Shown here: positions 7,356 to 18,500 of the stretch, piece by piece
Numbering within the stretch: the stretch's first letter is position 1
Layout: the number at the start of each line of letters is the position of its first letter
Virus record (IMG/VR): IMGVR_UViG_3300037553_000324
Coordinates: 1 to 28,967 of that record
DNA length: 28,967 nt
Direction: 5' to 3' (one strand)
Origin: a virus
Position numbers and translations under genes: made by a program
Notes under the pieces: model-generated
What the model was told of the DNA's origin: nothing
What the model saw: only the letters and a program-made list of their open reading frames with translations
Databases searched by the model: none

Positions 7356-7614
7356 TCTTCAACATGGTTTCCATCTCATAGAATTCTTGCGGGACTTTTC
7401 CTTTTTGTCCTACAAGATTAACCATTTCAAATAACACATATCCTTTAGTGTGGTAATCGTAAATGCCCACAGAATGTAGACGATTCTGTTTTTTCGTCTT
7501 CATTTGATAGAAGCGAGGCCCGTATCCGGAAGACTTATCAGTTAATTTTAACTTCCTGTTAACTGCGTCTGCTTTTTTGCAAATGCTGTCAAATCGTTCA
7601 ATGATGTTTCTCAT
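7339..7614 (-). CDS. Small protein of unknown function, first gene of the minus-strand cassette
   Basis: From ATG at 7614 the frame gives 91 residues, MRNIIERFDSICKKADAV...; a TTG codon directly upstream is a less likely start. AGGA at 7625-7622 lies 7 nt before the ATG. The protein is basic and soluble, with an N-terminal helix, a central segment with beta character (GPRFYQMK, SVGIYDYHTKGYVLFEMVNLV) and a C-terminal helix (PQEFYEMETMLKNASRG). I recognise no family. It sits next to a host-type promoter and overlaps the hydrolase gene by 17 bp, so the two are likely co-translated. Confidence 0.7.
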   Translation of the reverse strand: MRNIIERFDSICKKADAVNRKLKLTDKSSGYGPRFYQMKTKKQNRLHSVGIYDYHTKGYVLFEMVNLVGQKGKVPQEFYEMETMLKNASRG

Positions 7615-7629
7615 CAAATATTCCTATAA

Positions 7630-7637
7630 AATTTATA
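7630..7637 (-). promoter_or_regulatory. Weak candidate late box (TATAAATT) on the minus strand
   Basis: Minus-strand TATAAATT differs at one base from TATAAATA and, with T4 late spacing, would start RNA just before the ribosome site of the gene at 7614. The surrounding DNA is almost entirely A and T, so a chance match is likely. Confidence 0.2.
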
Positions 7638-7666
7638 AAAATTAGCAAGATATTTCTTACTATGTT

Positions 7667-7695
7667 AGTATATATCCTTTATGTTTAAAAGTCAA
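7667..7695 (-). promoter_or_regulatory. Host sigma-70-type (early) promoter for the hydrolase cassette
   Basis: On the minus strand the -35 is TTGACT (7695-7690), the spacer is exactly 17 bp, and the -10 is TATACT (7672-7667). Transcription would begin near 7660, about 46 nt before the first gene of the cassette. Both hexamers and the spacing are identical to the promoter before gp55, which implies the two minus-strand units are expressed at the same time, early in infection, although they are embedded among late genes. Confidence 0.82.
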
Positions 7696-7725
7696 CATTT
7701 TTTAGGCTTATTATAACTAGTTTTA

Positions 7726-7737
7726 ATCCTTAAGGAT
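7726..7737. repeat. 12-bp palindrome overlapping the gp25 late promoter
   Basis: ATCCTTAAGGAT is a perfect 12-bp inverted repeat whose last three bases are the first three of the GATAAATA box. It could be a protein-binding site over the promoter or a by-product of AAGGA acting as a ribosome site. A perfect 12-mer palindrome in an AT-rich spacer is suggestive only. Confidence 0.4.
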
Positions 7738-7742
7738 AAATA
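7735..7742 (+). promoter_or_regulatory. Late promoter box GATAAATA for gp25-gp6-giant ORF
   Basis: This octamer is identical to the box at 1492-1499. With the T4 geometry (box at -13 to -6) the start site falls at 7748, which is the A of the gp25 start codon, so the transcript may be leaderless. AAGGA at 7732-7736 could act as a ribosome site only for transcripts starting farther upstream, with a long 11-nt spacing. Confidence 0.72.
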
Positions 7743-7747
7743 GTTGT

Positions 7748-8119
7748 ATGGCAAATATATACCGAGGATTCAGCACAGTAGGACAAGTAAGAGCGCCTTA
7801 TACTTTGATCGATGGTGCTCTTATAAAAGCAGATTTGCTCAACGAACTTTACACCAAGAGGGGTGAGCGAGTGATGAGACCTACATACGGGACTAGAATT
7901 TGGGATATTATAATGAACCCTTTAGACCAGTATGTCGTTAACGAAGTTAAGGAAGATATTGAACGTATAGTAGAAAAGGACAGTAGAGTAGAAATGACCG
8001 ACATGTTTACTGACGTACTAGACCACACAATTAGCATAACACTACATTTAAAGTTTAAACCATTTCTAGCAGAAGACACATTATTTGTAAAATATGCAAG
8101 GGAAAACATAGAGACATAA
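7748..8119 (+). CDS. 25: Baseplate wedge protein gp25
   Basis: The protein has 123 residues, close to the T4 gp25 length (132). The conserved gp25/lysozyme-like wedge pattern is present: an N-terminal F-x-T segment, I-K-x-DLLNELYTKRGERVMRPTYGTRIWDIIMNPLDQYVVNEVKEDIERIV (residues about 28-78), and a C-terminal beta pair ISITLHLKFKP. This is the EPR/RPxFG-type wedge core (here RPTYGTRIWD) that, with gp6, forms the (gp6)2-gp53-gp25 wedge and contacts the sheath initiator. It is the first gene after the second late promoter, and one base separates its stop from the gp6 start. Confidence 0.92.
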   Translation: MANIYRGFSTVGQVRAPYTLIDGALIKADLLNELYTKRGERVMRPTYGTRIWDIIMNPLDQYVVNEVKEDIERIVEKDSRVEMTDMFTDVLDHTISITLHLKFKPFLAEDTLFVKYARENIET

Positions 8120-8120
8120 T

Positions 8121-11100
8121 ATGGCAATTAATAGTAGACAAAATAATTTATTCGCGGCAGAAGATTGGGCAGTAGCCTACCAAGCATATAGTCAAGTAGA
8201 CCTCCAAGCATATGATTTCGATACCATTAGAAATGCAATGGTTAATTATATTAAAACTAATTTTCCAGAAAACTTCAATGACTACATTGAGAGTTCAGAA
8301 TTTGTAGCAATCATCGAATTGTTAGCCTACCTCGGGCAAAGTATTGCATTCAGAATGGATGTTAATACAAGAGAAAACTTTTTAGAAACTGCTGAGCGAA
8401 GAGACTCGGTATTTAAACTTGCAAGACAACTTGGATACAATCCAAAACGAAACATTGCCGCAAGTGGCTTAATGAAAATTGTAAGTGTTTCGACTTCAGA
8501 ACCGTTAACAGATAGTACAGGTTCAAGCATAAACGACAAAACTATTAGCTGGAACGATTCTAACAATCCAGATAGTTACGAACAATTTTTAACTGTATTA
8601 AATAGTGCATTTGGTAATGTTAATAGATTTAGTAAGCCTGTAAAAACAGGAACTGTTGGTGGAATTATAACTGATAGATATGATATTAATACTCCAATTA
8701 ATTCTCCACTATCGTATAGCTTTAATGTAAATGTTAATGGCATTAGCAGAGTTTTTGAATTTGTAAATGTTGATTTCGAAGACGCTGGCGTGTTTAGCGA
8801 GAAGCATCCAGATAGCACAAACAACTTCTCAATAGTTCATAGAAATGACGGACTAGGATCACTAAGTAAAAACACTGGATTCTTTATGATGTTCAAACAA
8901 GGCACATTATCGTCTGTTAATTACGACTATAGTACTCCTGTTGAAAACAGACAACAAGTTATTGCTGTTGATAATATTAACGAAAGTGATGTGTACTTGT
9001 CAGAAATAGACAGCCTTAATAAAGTATTAGCTAAATGGACAAAAGTTCCAAACACGGTCGGACAAACTTTAATGTATAACACTAAAGCTAAAAGTACCCC
9101 ATTATTATATGCTGTACAAAACTTAGGACAAGGCGGAATTAACTTACAGTTTGCAGATGGTAACTTTGCAACTGTTCCATTAGGGTCCTTTAGAGCCCAC
9201 TACAGGGTTAGTGATAACGAAAGATTTGTATTACAACCAGATGATGTTAGAAACATTGTAACTACTATACCATACTTAACACAAGATGGAAAAGCATACC
9301 AATTAACAATTACATCAAAATTAGAAGGACAAGTATCAAACAGTTTGCCTGCTGAAACACTTGCTGGCATTAAAGAAAGAGCACCACAGGCATATTACGC
9401 CCAAGACAGAATGGTTACTGCTCAAGACTATCAAGTACTACCTTTAGCAAAAAGCACAAACATTAAAAAATTAAAAGTTACTAACAAAACACATGCTGGA
9501 CATAGTAGGTATATCGACATTACAGATCCTACTAGTACTTTCCAAACTACAACTAGTATTGCAGAGGACGGAGCATTATATGAAGAGGCTAGTAACTCTA
9601 GTGATTCATTTATTGTAACAACTACTAATACTACACAAGATTTTATTAATACTAAGTTTCCAAGCATTATTAAGAACTTAAAACTTAATGATTTTATTTA
9701 CAGCACCTTTAGAACTAAAGTTAAAGAAATTCCTGCTTATGCTGACATGTTTGATATTTCATTATTTGGTATAGTATGGAACACATTGCCAAGAAAGAGT
9801 ACCGGGGAATATGGTTATATGTCTGAGATTTATACAGCATCAGGCACACCAACAGACGTTAATATTTCGAACACACTCTTTAAAATTATACAACCAGGAT
9901 ACATGTTAAAATTTTATAATCCTTTAGACAAGACAAAATTTGAATGGGTTAAAGTTATTAGTGTAGACAATAACGGTGTTAGAAACTCGGCTAGTAGTAC
10001 AGCTAATGGCCCAGTTAAACTTAATAAGAAAATCACTAACGGATGGAAGTGTGATGAGCTAATTGTTATACTTAGAAAAACATTATTCGCATTAGAAGAA
10101 TCACAATTAAAAGCGGCGATGGAGGCTCGAAGAACATTTGGTGTAAGATTTATGCCAAGCGACAACAGGTATTACATTATTGAAAATAACAACCTAAGTT
10201 CAGAAGTAGACTTTAGTGCTTCGAACACAGGCGATTCATCAGGAACAGGAGTAGACGCAAGTTGGGTTTTGAAATTTATCTATATTAATGTTGATACATT
10301 AACTTACAGATACGATATTGAAATTAGAGGAACACAATTTGTGTTCGAAAGTCTAGAAGATGTTAGATTTTATAATGTTAACGAAAACAGATTACAAGAC
10401 AATGCAACAGGGTTAGCAAAATACGATTCAATTGAATTACCAACATTAAACATTAAGCCTAGTTTTACAGAAGGCTTTACGTGGGTAGATACTAGTGATG
10501 ATCTTATAGGCGACAAGTGGTATTTAGGCACCACTGGATCTTACTTCACCAACATACCATTGATTTCCAGAAACGTTAAACACTATGATGTGCAAGTTTC
10601 TGTTACATCTAACTTTGGTCTTTATACGAACGGTGTTACAGGCTCGTTTGCTTTACCAACAGAAATAGAATTAGGTACTAGTGAAACAACAACTGATAAC
10701 GGTAACGTGGTCATAGTTGCTGATACTGGAGTTGTTGATTCGCTTCCAATTATAACAATACCGTTTAGTAATACAACATTCGGATCTAATATTTTAGATG
10801 GTAGTGGCGATATAAGATATAGATACAACAACGCTGATTACACATTATCTACTACAGATACTGCTGGACTTGCTCCTGCAGGAGTAAATTTCTTATTGCT
10901 AGACAGTAATGTTACAACACAAACAGGTAACATTAAAGTAAACTTGCAATCCAGACATCACTACGGCATAGACAATACAACTAGAAATAACAGAAGCGAC
11001 CTTATATCAATTAAGTATGTTAATGATAACAGTAGACTTGACGCTCCTTTAGTATATAGTGCTATAGGAAACTTTAGTTACCCAGACGGTTATACTGATC

Positions 11101-12512
11101 CTAAGAAAGTTAAAGTTACACCTGTTAATACTGCATCGTCAGACAGTCCTGATAATCCAATTCAGTTTGAACAGTTTGTAGGCTCAGATGATATTATAAT
11201 ATTTGAAAATTACGAAGACTTTGACAGCTATACTTACACTAGACCAGTTAAAGCAGGCATACTAGATTTAAGAAAAGAGGCTGGTGTTAACTTTAGTGCA
11301 GACTTTAGTTATATTGCTGGTAACTCAATTGGAGATGCTACTGTAGAACCTAGAACAGGCGTAACTCATGCTACAGCAGATTACGAATACTTTTTAGTTA
11401 AAACTAAAGCAGTTGTTAATCAGTTTAATAACACTTCGGGTGCATTACATAATAAAAAGATTTATGCTAAAGATACAGGCAAAGTATTTATTTTAACTAA
11501 GAGTAGTACAGACTTAACAAGAGTTAGTAACTATGAAAGTTCAGGTCACTTTGCTAAGAAAGGTAGAAGCTTCACACAAAATACTAAGTCACAAAGACAA
11601 AACAGCGTTATATTTAAATGGACACACGTTGCAGATAACAGCATGAGAATTGATCCTAGTGTAAGTAATGTACATGAATTCTTTGTACTTACTTCTTCTT
11701 ACTGGGCAGACATGCAATCTTATATTAAAGTGCCTGGAACTGATTTCCCCATAGCACCTACTAGTTCAGAACTAGAAAATGAATTTGCAATACTGCAAAA
11801 CTATAAGTCTGCTAGTGATCAATTAGTATTTAAGAGTGGAAGATTTAAATTAATATTCGGTTCCGATGCAATTGATGAGCTACAAGCAAAATTCAAAGTT
11901 GTTAGATTACCCGGAACAAGTTTAAGTGATAACGAAATTAAGACAAAGGTAATTGCGGCAATCAATAGATATTTTGATGTTGACAATTGGGACTTCGGTG
12001 ATACTTTTTACTTCACTGAATTAAGTAGTTATATACACCAACAAGTTGGTAATGCTATAGGCAGTATTGTTATTGTGCCTACAAAAGCAAGTGGTGTATT
12101 TGGTGATTTATTCCAAGTTAAAGCAGATTCAGACGAACTATTTGTAAGTACAGCAAGCATCGACGAAATTGATGTTGTAGACAAATTAACACACGGAAAC
12201 ATTAAGCCTAACAAGACTAGTACTGGTCTATTAACAACATACAATGGTGTTGATAGCTCTACAGGTCCTTATGCTATTAATGGTTACTATCCGTTATATG
12301 CTACAACTGAAGCGGCTAACTTTGCAGGTGATGGAACTAATATGACCCACATATTCTTTGGGCAGACTTTCTATATGCCTAACGGTGTAACATACTACCA
12401 TGGTACTTATGTACTAGATCAAAGTTTAGCTGATACTACATTAGGTAATACAATTATTCTAAATAGCTCTGTAGGCAACTCTGGTAGTTCAACAGACAAC
12501 AGCGGGTATTAA
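8121..12512 (+). CDS. 6: Baseplate wedge protein gp6 (baseplate J-like), greatly enlarged
   Basis: The protein has 1463 residues against 660 for T4 gp6. Residues 1-110 match the gp6 N-terminus (FDTIRNAMVNYIKTNFPENFNDYIESSEFVAIIELLAYLGQSIAFRMDVNTRENFLETAERRDSV). Residues about 410-460 (GIKERAPQAYYAQDRMVTAQDYQVLPLA) are the baseplate-J core. Residues about 1237-1360 (FKVVRLPGTSLSDNEIKTKVIAAINRYFDVDNWDFGDTFYFTELSSYIHQQVG) are the gp6 C-terminal dimerisation-type domain. Between 460 and 1235 is a long beta-rich insertion, and the last 100 residues add a distinct tail with NMTHIFFGQTFYMPNGVTYYHGTY. gp6 dimers form the iris that holds the wedges together. Codon use is like the neighbours, so the insertion looks long settled. 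Confidence 0.9.
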   Translation: MAINSRQNNLFAAEDWAVAYQAYSQVDLQAYDFDTIRNAMVNYIKTNFPENFNDYIESSEFVAIIELLAYLGQSIAFRMDVNTRENFLETAERRDSVFKLARQLGYNPKRNIAASGLMKIVSVSTSEPLTDSTGSSINDKTISWNDSNNPDSYEQFLTVLNSAFGNVNRFSKPVKTGTVGGIITDRYDINTPINSPLSYSFNVNVNGISRVFEFVNVDFEDAGVFSEKHPDSTNNFSIVHRNDGLGSLSKNTGFFMMFKQGTLSSVNYDYSTPVENRQQVIAVDNINESDVYLSEIDSLNKVLAKWTKVPNTVGQTLMYNTKAKSTPLLYAVQNLGQGGINLQFADGNFATVPLGSFRAHYRVSDNERFVLQPDDVRNIVTTIPYLTQDGKAYQLTITSKLEGQVSNSLPAETLAGIKERAPQAYYAQDRMVTAQDYQVLPLAKSTNIKKLKVTNKTHAGHSRYIDITDPTSTFQTTTSIAEDGALYEEASNSSDSFIVTTTNTTQDFINTKFPSIIKNLKLNDFIYSTFRTKVKEIPAYADMFDISLFGIVWNTLPRKSTGEYGYMSEIYTASGTPTDVNISNTLFKIIQPGYMLKFYNPLDKTKFEWVKVISVDNNGVRNSASSTANGPVKLNKKITNGWKCDELIVILRKTLFALEESQLKAAMEARRTFGVRFMPSDNRYYIIENNNLSSEVDFSASNTGDSSGTGVDASWVLKFIYINVDTLTYRYDIEIRGTQFVFESLEDVRFYNVNENRLQDNATGLAKYDSIELPTLNIKPSFTEGFTWVDTSDDLIGDKWYLGTTGSYFTNIPLISRNVKHYDVQVSVTSNFGLYTNGVTGSFALPTEIELGTSETTTDNGNVVIVADTGVVDSLPIITIPFSNTTFGSNILDGSGDIRYRYNNADYTLSTTDTAGLAPAGVNFLLLDSNVTTQTGNIKVNLQSRHHYGIDNTTRNNRSDLISIKYVNDNSRLDAPLVYSAIGNFSYPDGYTDPKKVKVTPVNTASSDSPDNPIQFEQFVGSDDIIIFENYEDFDSYTYTRPVKAGILDLRKEAGVNFSADFSYIAGNSIGDATVEPRTGVTHATADYEYFLVKTKAVVNQFNNTSGALHNKKIYAKDTGKVFILTKSSTDLTRVSNYESSGHFAKKGRSFTQNTKSQRQNSVIFKWTHVADNSMRIDPSVSNVHEFFVLTSSYWADMQSYIKVPGTDFPIAPTSSELENEFAILQNYKSASDQLVFKSGRFKLIFGSDAIDELQAKFKVVRLPGTSLSDNEIKTKVIAAINRYFDVDNWDFGDTFYFTELSSYIHQQVGNAIGSIVIVPTKASGVFGDLFQVKADSDELFVSTASIDEIDVVDKLTHGNIKPNKTSTGLLTTYNGVDSSTGPYAINGYYPLYATTEAANFAGDGTNMTHIFFGQTFYMPNGVTYYHGTYVLDQSLADTTLGNTIILNSSVGNSGSSTDNSGY

Positions 12513-12520
12513 TAAAAAAC

Positions 12521-15500
12521 ATGGCTGATAAGCAAATAAGTAAGTTACCTGGCGCATTACAGACGACTGTACTAAAGAACTTTTTTGAAAGTACAGTAGA
12601 ACAGTTATTCAGTAAGAGCAATATTGAAACAGTATCTGCATACATTGGACGTAAAGAACCTGAGCAGTATGATTCTGCAAAGGATCATTATATAAGCGAG
12701 CCAAATCCAAGTAGGCAAAAGTACAGTTTAGAACCAGTAGTAAATACAATTGACATAACATCAGGTCAAGCAACAAACGTATTATTTTACGAAGACTTTG
12801 TTAACCAAATAAAAAGTTACGGTGTAGATACTAAGAACGAAAACGTTTTATTCGATACAAACTTTTACAGTTTTTTACCGCCAATTGATTACGACAAGTT
12901 AGTCAACTACCAAGAATACTTTTGGAGTCCAGAAGGACCAAATAAAATTTTAGTTAGCGGTACAGCACAATCAACTATTAATATTTTAAAAGATGTGATA
13001 GGCAAAAAGTCTTATACATCACCTAACGGTGTAGTATTTAAGAATGGTTCCGTTGTAGAATTTGAAGGCACACATGTTATTCCTGCAACATACTTAAACA
13101 ACAGGTACATTGTAGAAGGCGTAGGCGAGAGCATTGTTTTATATTTAAAAGACCAAAACTTTAGTGCTATATTCTCAACTCCGGCATATACACCTTGGGA
13201 CGAAGAATTAATAACAGCAGAAACAACTCTTATAGCAACAGACATACCGTCAGGATCAATAACAGCCGCGGCATTGTTATTAGAAGATAACGGCACAGCA
13301 AGACAATACTACGATAGTCTTGGACAAGAAGTTGAAAACGAATTCTTTAGCACATTAGAAGACGCAGACATTAACGGCAATTTTTATTGGAAGGGCTACG
13401 TTACAGGAGCGGGTGGGTTCTTATCATACATGAACACCGGTGAATATGGATTTGATTCTGAACCGTGGGACGGTGGCAACACTCAAAGCACACCTGACTA
13501 CATACTTATACAGAGAGCCGCAGTAGATAATAACACTTGGAGTAGAATTAACTTCTGGCATCATAAAGATAGATTTATAGAATCGTCTACATCATTGCCA
13601 GGGAAGGGTTACAGAGCAAAAAGACCAATTTTAGAATTTGACAGAAACTTAGAACTATATAAATTTGGTACTACCGGGCTAACATTTAGTGCTGATTTGA
13701 GTGGTGCTGATTATACTAAAGCAGAAATACAGGGCAGACCAATTAGTGCGCCACTAGATAGTCAAGGATTAAAAGTTGCTAACAAGATTATTTTGCCCGA
13801 CGAAAATAGTGCAAACTCACAATACATTTATGTTGTAGAAGACGAGCAAACACAAACAGTTGACGGTGCTGTTTCTAATGATATTACAGTTGTTTTAGAT
13901 TCCATAGAAGATGTTTACATTGGCGCTGTAGTTAAAGGCACAGGCATTAGTAATACTAATACAGTTGTAGTAACAGCAGATGTTGACACGCTTACTATTA
14001 CATTGAGTGCCGCCGAAACTATTGCAGACGGTACTGCACTAACATTCTCCAACAGAGTAAAACTAACAAGAATGCCACACCCAACAACCAATCCATCTGG
14101 AGCGGTTGACAGTGATGCAAACTTTGTACCATGGACTCCTACTGTAGGCGATATTGTATCTATACTGTTCGGTAATTCACACCAAGGTAAAGAATACTAC
14201 TGGACCGGAACAAAGTGGGAAGTTGGTCAGAGAAAAACAAAAGTTAATACAGCACCATTATTTTCAGCATATGATTCAAACAAGAAAGCACTGGATAACA
14301 TATTAACTTATCCGGAATCAACGTTTAAAGGATCTCCGCTGTTCTCTTATAAGACTGCTTCTACTAGTACTACCAATGATAGTGTTTTAGGATTTCCGTT
14401 AGAATATAAAAACTTTAATAACTTTAGTGAGATAGTATTTGACAACAACATGTCTACTGATGTAATTAGTTACACACCCTTCGGTGCAACTACTACTAAC
14501 TTTGCAAAAGGTTACATATATTACAAGAAAACAGATACTGCTGGAGCAATTACTTACAATACAACATGGCGCGGACACAAAGATTCGTTTAAACAAAAAG
14601 TAGAAGATGACTACGATGTATCTCAGGTTCATGTTGATAACAGTCGAACAATATGGGAACTTACTGCTTTGCCAGTTGACACTACTAAAATCAGAGTAAA
14701 GGTAAATGGCATTCGTAGAACAGACTGGACATACAATACTACATTAAAAGCAGTTCAGTTTACATCATTTAATCTAAAAAAGAATGACACTATTAGAATT
14801 ACTACACCTACTGTAACAGGAATTATAGAAGATAAAAACAGACATGGCAGATACGAGTTGCCGTTAGGCTGGTATGCTAATACTAATAAAGCAGATATTT
14901 TATCTATAAGTGAGCCACAATATTTAGAGCATGTTAAAACTTATATCGAAGAACAAAAAGATATAGTTGGAGATGTATTAGGTAATAATAACTTTGCTGA
15001 CTTAAATACTGACAAAAAACTTGCAAACAAAATTGTACAAACAGATGACGACTTGCTTATGGCAGGATTCCTTGTAAGCAACGATTCATTCAACGTTGTA
15101 GATGCAATGAAATTTAACGGAGAGGAATATCTAAAATATAAAAACAGATTAAAGAAAGAAATTAAACGTTATATTGATAATAACGATACAACTATTATGA
15201 CAGACAATGCAATATTAGAAGATGTATTGCAAAATGTTATAGCATATAACCCAGGCAAACTAGTATTTGATTACAGTTACATGTTAGCCCTTGGCGATAG
15301 ATATGATGAAGAACTTGTTGTTATTAATAACGTTATACAAAAAGAATACACGTTAACAAACTTCTTAGATTTAGAGAACATAGAAAATGCTATTCATGTT
15401 TATGACCAAGATTCTAAAGGCAACGATATACTATTATTAATAGATAAAGATTATACAATGACTAGTACTGCTGGCGTATGTACATTAACATTTACTACAG

Positions 15501-18500
15501 CATATAACTTAACATTAGGTAGTACTATTAAAATAAGATTTTTTAACAAAAATAGAGAAAGTGCTCAATGTCCTCCAACAACAGCGGCAATGGGTATCAC
15601 ACCTGTACAGCTACCAAAAATTATGTCTGATACATCATTTGCAGAAGCAATTAATGTTATAGTTGGACATGATGGTAGTAGAACTGTTGCAGACAATGAT
15701 AAGCAGGATGATATTTTATTAGAATTTGAAAAGAGAGTGTACAATAGTGTGCAACAAGTCTATAGAAACATGTCTACTCACCCTGATTTAAACGTACATG
15801 ATATTAGACCAGGCGCATTTAGAACTACAGGTATTGATAGAACTACATACTATAATAGTTTAAGAGAAAACTTTAACAAGTTTATTGCAAGAAACGAAGC
15901 TGACTTTGTTGAAAATGAATATTATGATGTTGATAAACCATTTACGTGGAACTATAATTCAGGCACAACAAATGCTGGCTACTGGAGAGGCATTTTTGAA
16001 GATTGTTTCGATACTGCTAGACCACATACTCATCCATGGGAAATGTTGGGACTTGTTAAAAAGCCAACTTGGTGGGATACTCAATATATTACAGCAACGT
16101 ATACTAACTACGGCAGTAGCAATAAACCAATGTGGCGTGACTTAGAAGACGGTATTATAAGACTAGGCACAGCCGAGAACGTAACTAATTCAGCATACAA
16201 AACTAACAATCCTTACAGAAGAATAGGATTGAAAAGTATGCTACCAGTAGACGCAGATGCCAAATTATTAGCACCAGCTAACATTTCAAGTACAGCGTCT
16301 ACAACTAAAACTATTTCGTGGACAGAAACAGAAACTGGTACAGCAACAGCTAATGCAACATCATTTATAGGTACTACAGACGGCTTGCAGTTAAACGAAA
16401 GAACAGACGGTACTAATACGCATATTAATGTAACAACAAGTAATATCCTAAACCATGTTGTTGGAACATTCCCTATTAGTAATAGTACTGCTTTTATTGA
16501 AGACAAACAATCAAACTACACTATAAAAGTTATTGAAGATGCTTCTGCTAATGCATTATACGCAAATACAACTACAGCGGCAGAATTTGTTACCGCTACA
16601 ACTACTTCTAATACGCATACAGGTATTGCAGTCAACGGTGCATTGGTATTCAACGGTAACACAGGTGTTGCTATTGATACTACTAGCAACTGGCATTATG
16701 ATGCTATGTTTAGAAATGAAGTAGGTAGAGATACAGCAGGTGGTAACCCAGACAGCAACAACCGTTATGGTTATGTACAACCTAGTCCACAAACAGTTGG
16801 ACTTACTGAGTGGAGCACATCAGAACACAGTCCAATAGTTGGCTGGAGTTTTGACGGGCTCCCAATTTACGGACCATACGGATATACAGATAGATTAAAT
16901 GACAGTAGTGATATTAAACGTTTAGTATCTAGTTACAGTTTAAAAACAAATCCAAGAGATACTTACGCACTAGGCGTAGGCGGAAATCCAACTGGCGAGT
17001 TCATAGAGGACTATGTATACGATTCCGCAACAGGTGACCTAGATGAATTCAACGGACGCTTTATGCTTACACCTGAATTCCCAAGTGGCGTATGGGCCTA
17101 TGTTGCAACAATAGATAGTGCCGGCGCTCCGGCTTATCCGTATACAGTAGGTCCTAAATTTAGATTAGCACCAACTGACCTTGCAAACAATATAATTGGA
17201 GCAGGAACATTTACTACAGCTGGTACAGAGAATTATGCATTGGTCAATAAGCAAACAATTGCATATACAATTGATACTGCAATGGTTGGCAATGAATGGA
17301 AATTTGGTGATGGCGCTCCTGTAGAGAATGCATGGAAAATGTCTGAGCAGTATCCATTTGCAATAGCAGAAGCATTGTTCCTCACTAAGCCAGGTAAGTT
17401 TGCTAGTGTGTTTGCAGAGCCAGAGAAGATTGTTAGAAGTTTAGCAAACCCATTACAGTTGCTTGATAAATCAACATTTAAACGTTACAAAGTTAAAGAT
17501 GCAATTGTACATGGTAGCACAGCCGCCGATAATAACACATTACTTACTAATACAGGTTATACACAATTTATAGATTCGTATTTACGATTCAATGGTATAA
17601 ACACAAAAACAGAATTTGCTACTCCGTTTAAATCAGTTAACGGTAAACTAGGACATAAGTTTGCTGGCTTTGTTGATAAAGATACCATGACAGTATTCAG
17701 CGATAGCTACAGCATAACAGGTAACAGTTCAAGTTTAATTCTTCCACATGAAGATATACAAATAAACGTTCATGTCGGACCTTACACGACTACAAACCAA
17801 TATACTGGCGTAATAATTGAACTTACGGATGACGGATATTACAAGTTATCAGGTTACAGCAGTACTAAGCGATTCTTTGAAATTGAAACTTCTAATAAAG
17901 AAGGACAACGTACAGAAATAAGTGTTGGCGGTGAAGCCGCAGACTTTATAGTTCATAACGGTACTGTACAATATAATGCAGGTGACATTGTTAAGTCTGG
18001 TTACAACTTCTTCCAAGCAAAAAGCGTAGTGCCAATTGGAACAGCAGTAACTGACACAGGCTACTATCAAAGACTTAGTGCATTACCACAAATTAATGCC
18101 GCTGAAGCAACCTATTATTTAGAAGGCACAGGCGTAACGCAACGTGTAGAATACGGCACAGTTTATAAAACTGTAGACGAAGTATTTGGGTTCTTGATTG
18201 ACTTAGGCAGAAAACAAAAATCACAAGGATACGACTTTAACGATTACGATAATACTATTAATGATGTTAACGATTGGATATATTCAGGTAAGCAATTCTT
18301 ATTCTGGAGTTTAGGCAACTGGGCAACTGGTAACACATTAAGCCTGAGTCCAATGGCTAGAAAAATTAAGTTTACATCTGTTGCAGGTAGAATAAGCGAA
18401 ATTGCAGAATCCTTTAAAGGACAGTTTAGCATATTAGACGAAACAGGTAAAAAGATTGCACCAACAGATTGTTTAATTGTTAGAGAAGGAAATACCATTG

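Noticed and set aside
7630-7637. TATAAATT as a real late promoter for the minus-strand cassette
   Set aside because: One mismatch in nearly pure A/T sequence; kept only as a very low-confidence entry. A strong sigma-70-type promoter already accounts for the cassette.
15885-16145. Short plus-strand frame inside the giant ORF
   Set aside because: It is in another frame of the giant ORF, has no ribosome site and no recognisable protein; the composition explains it.
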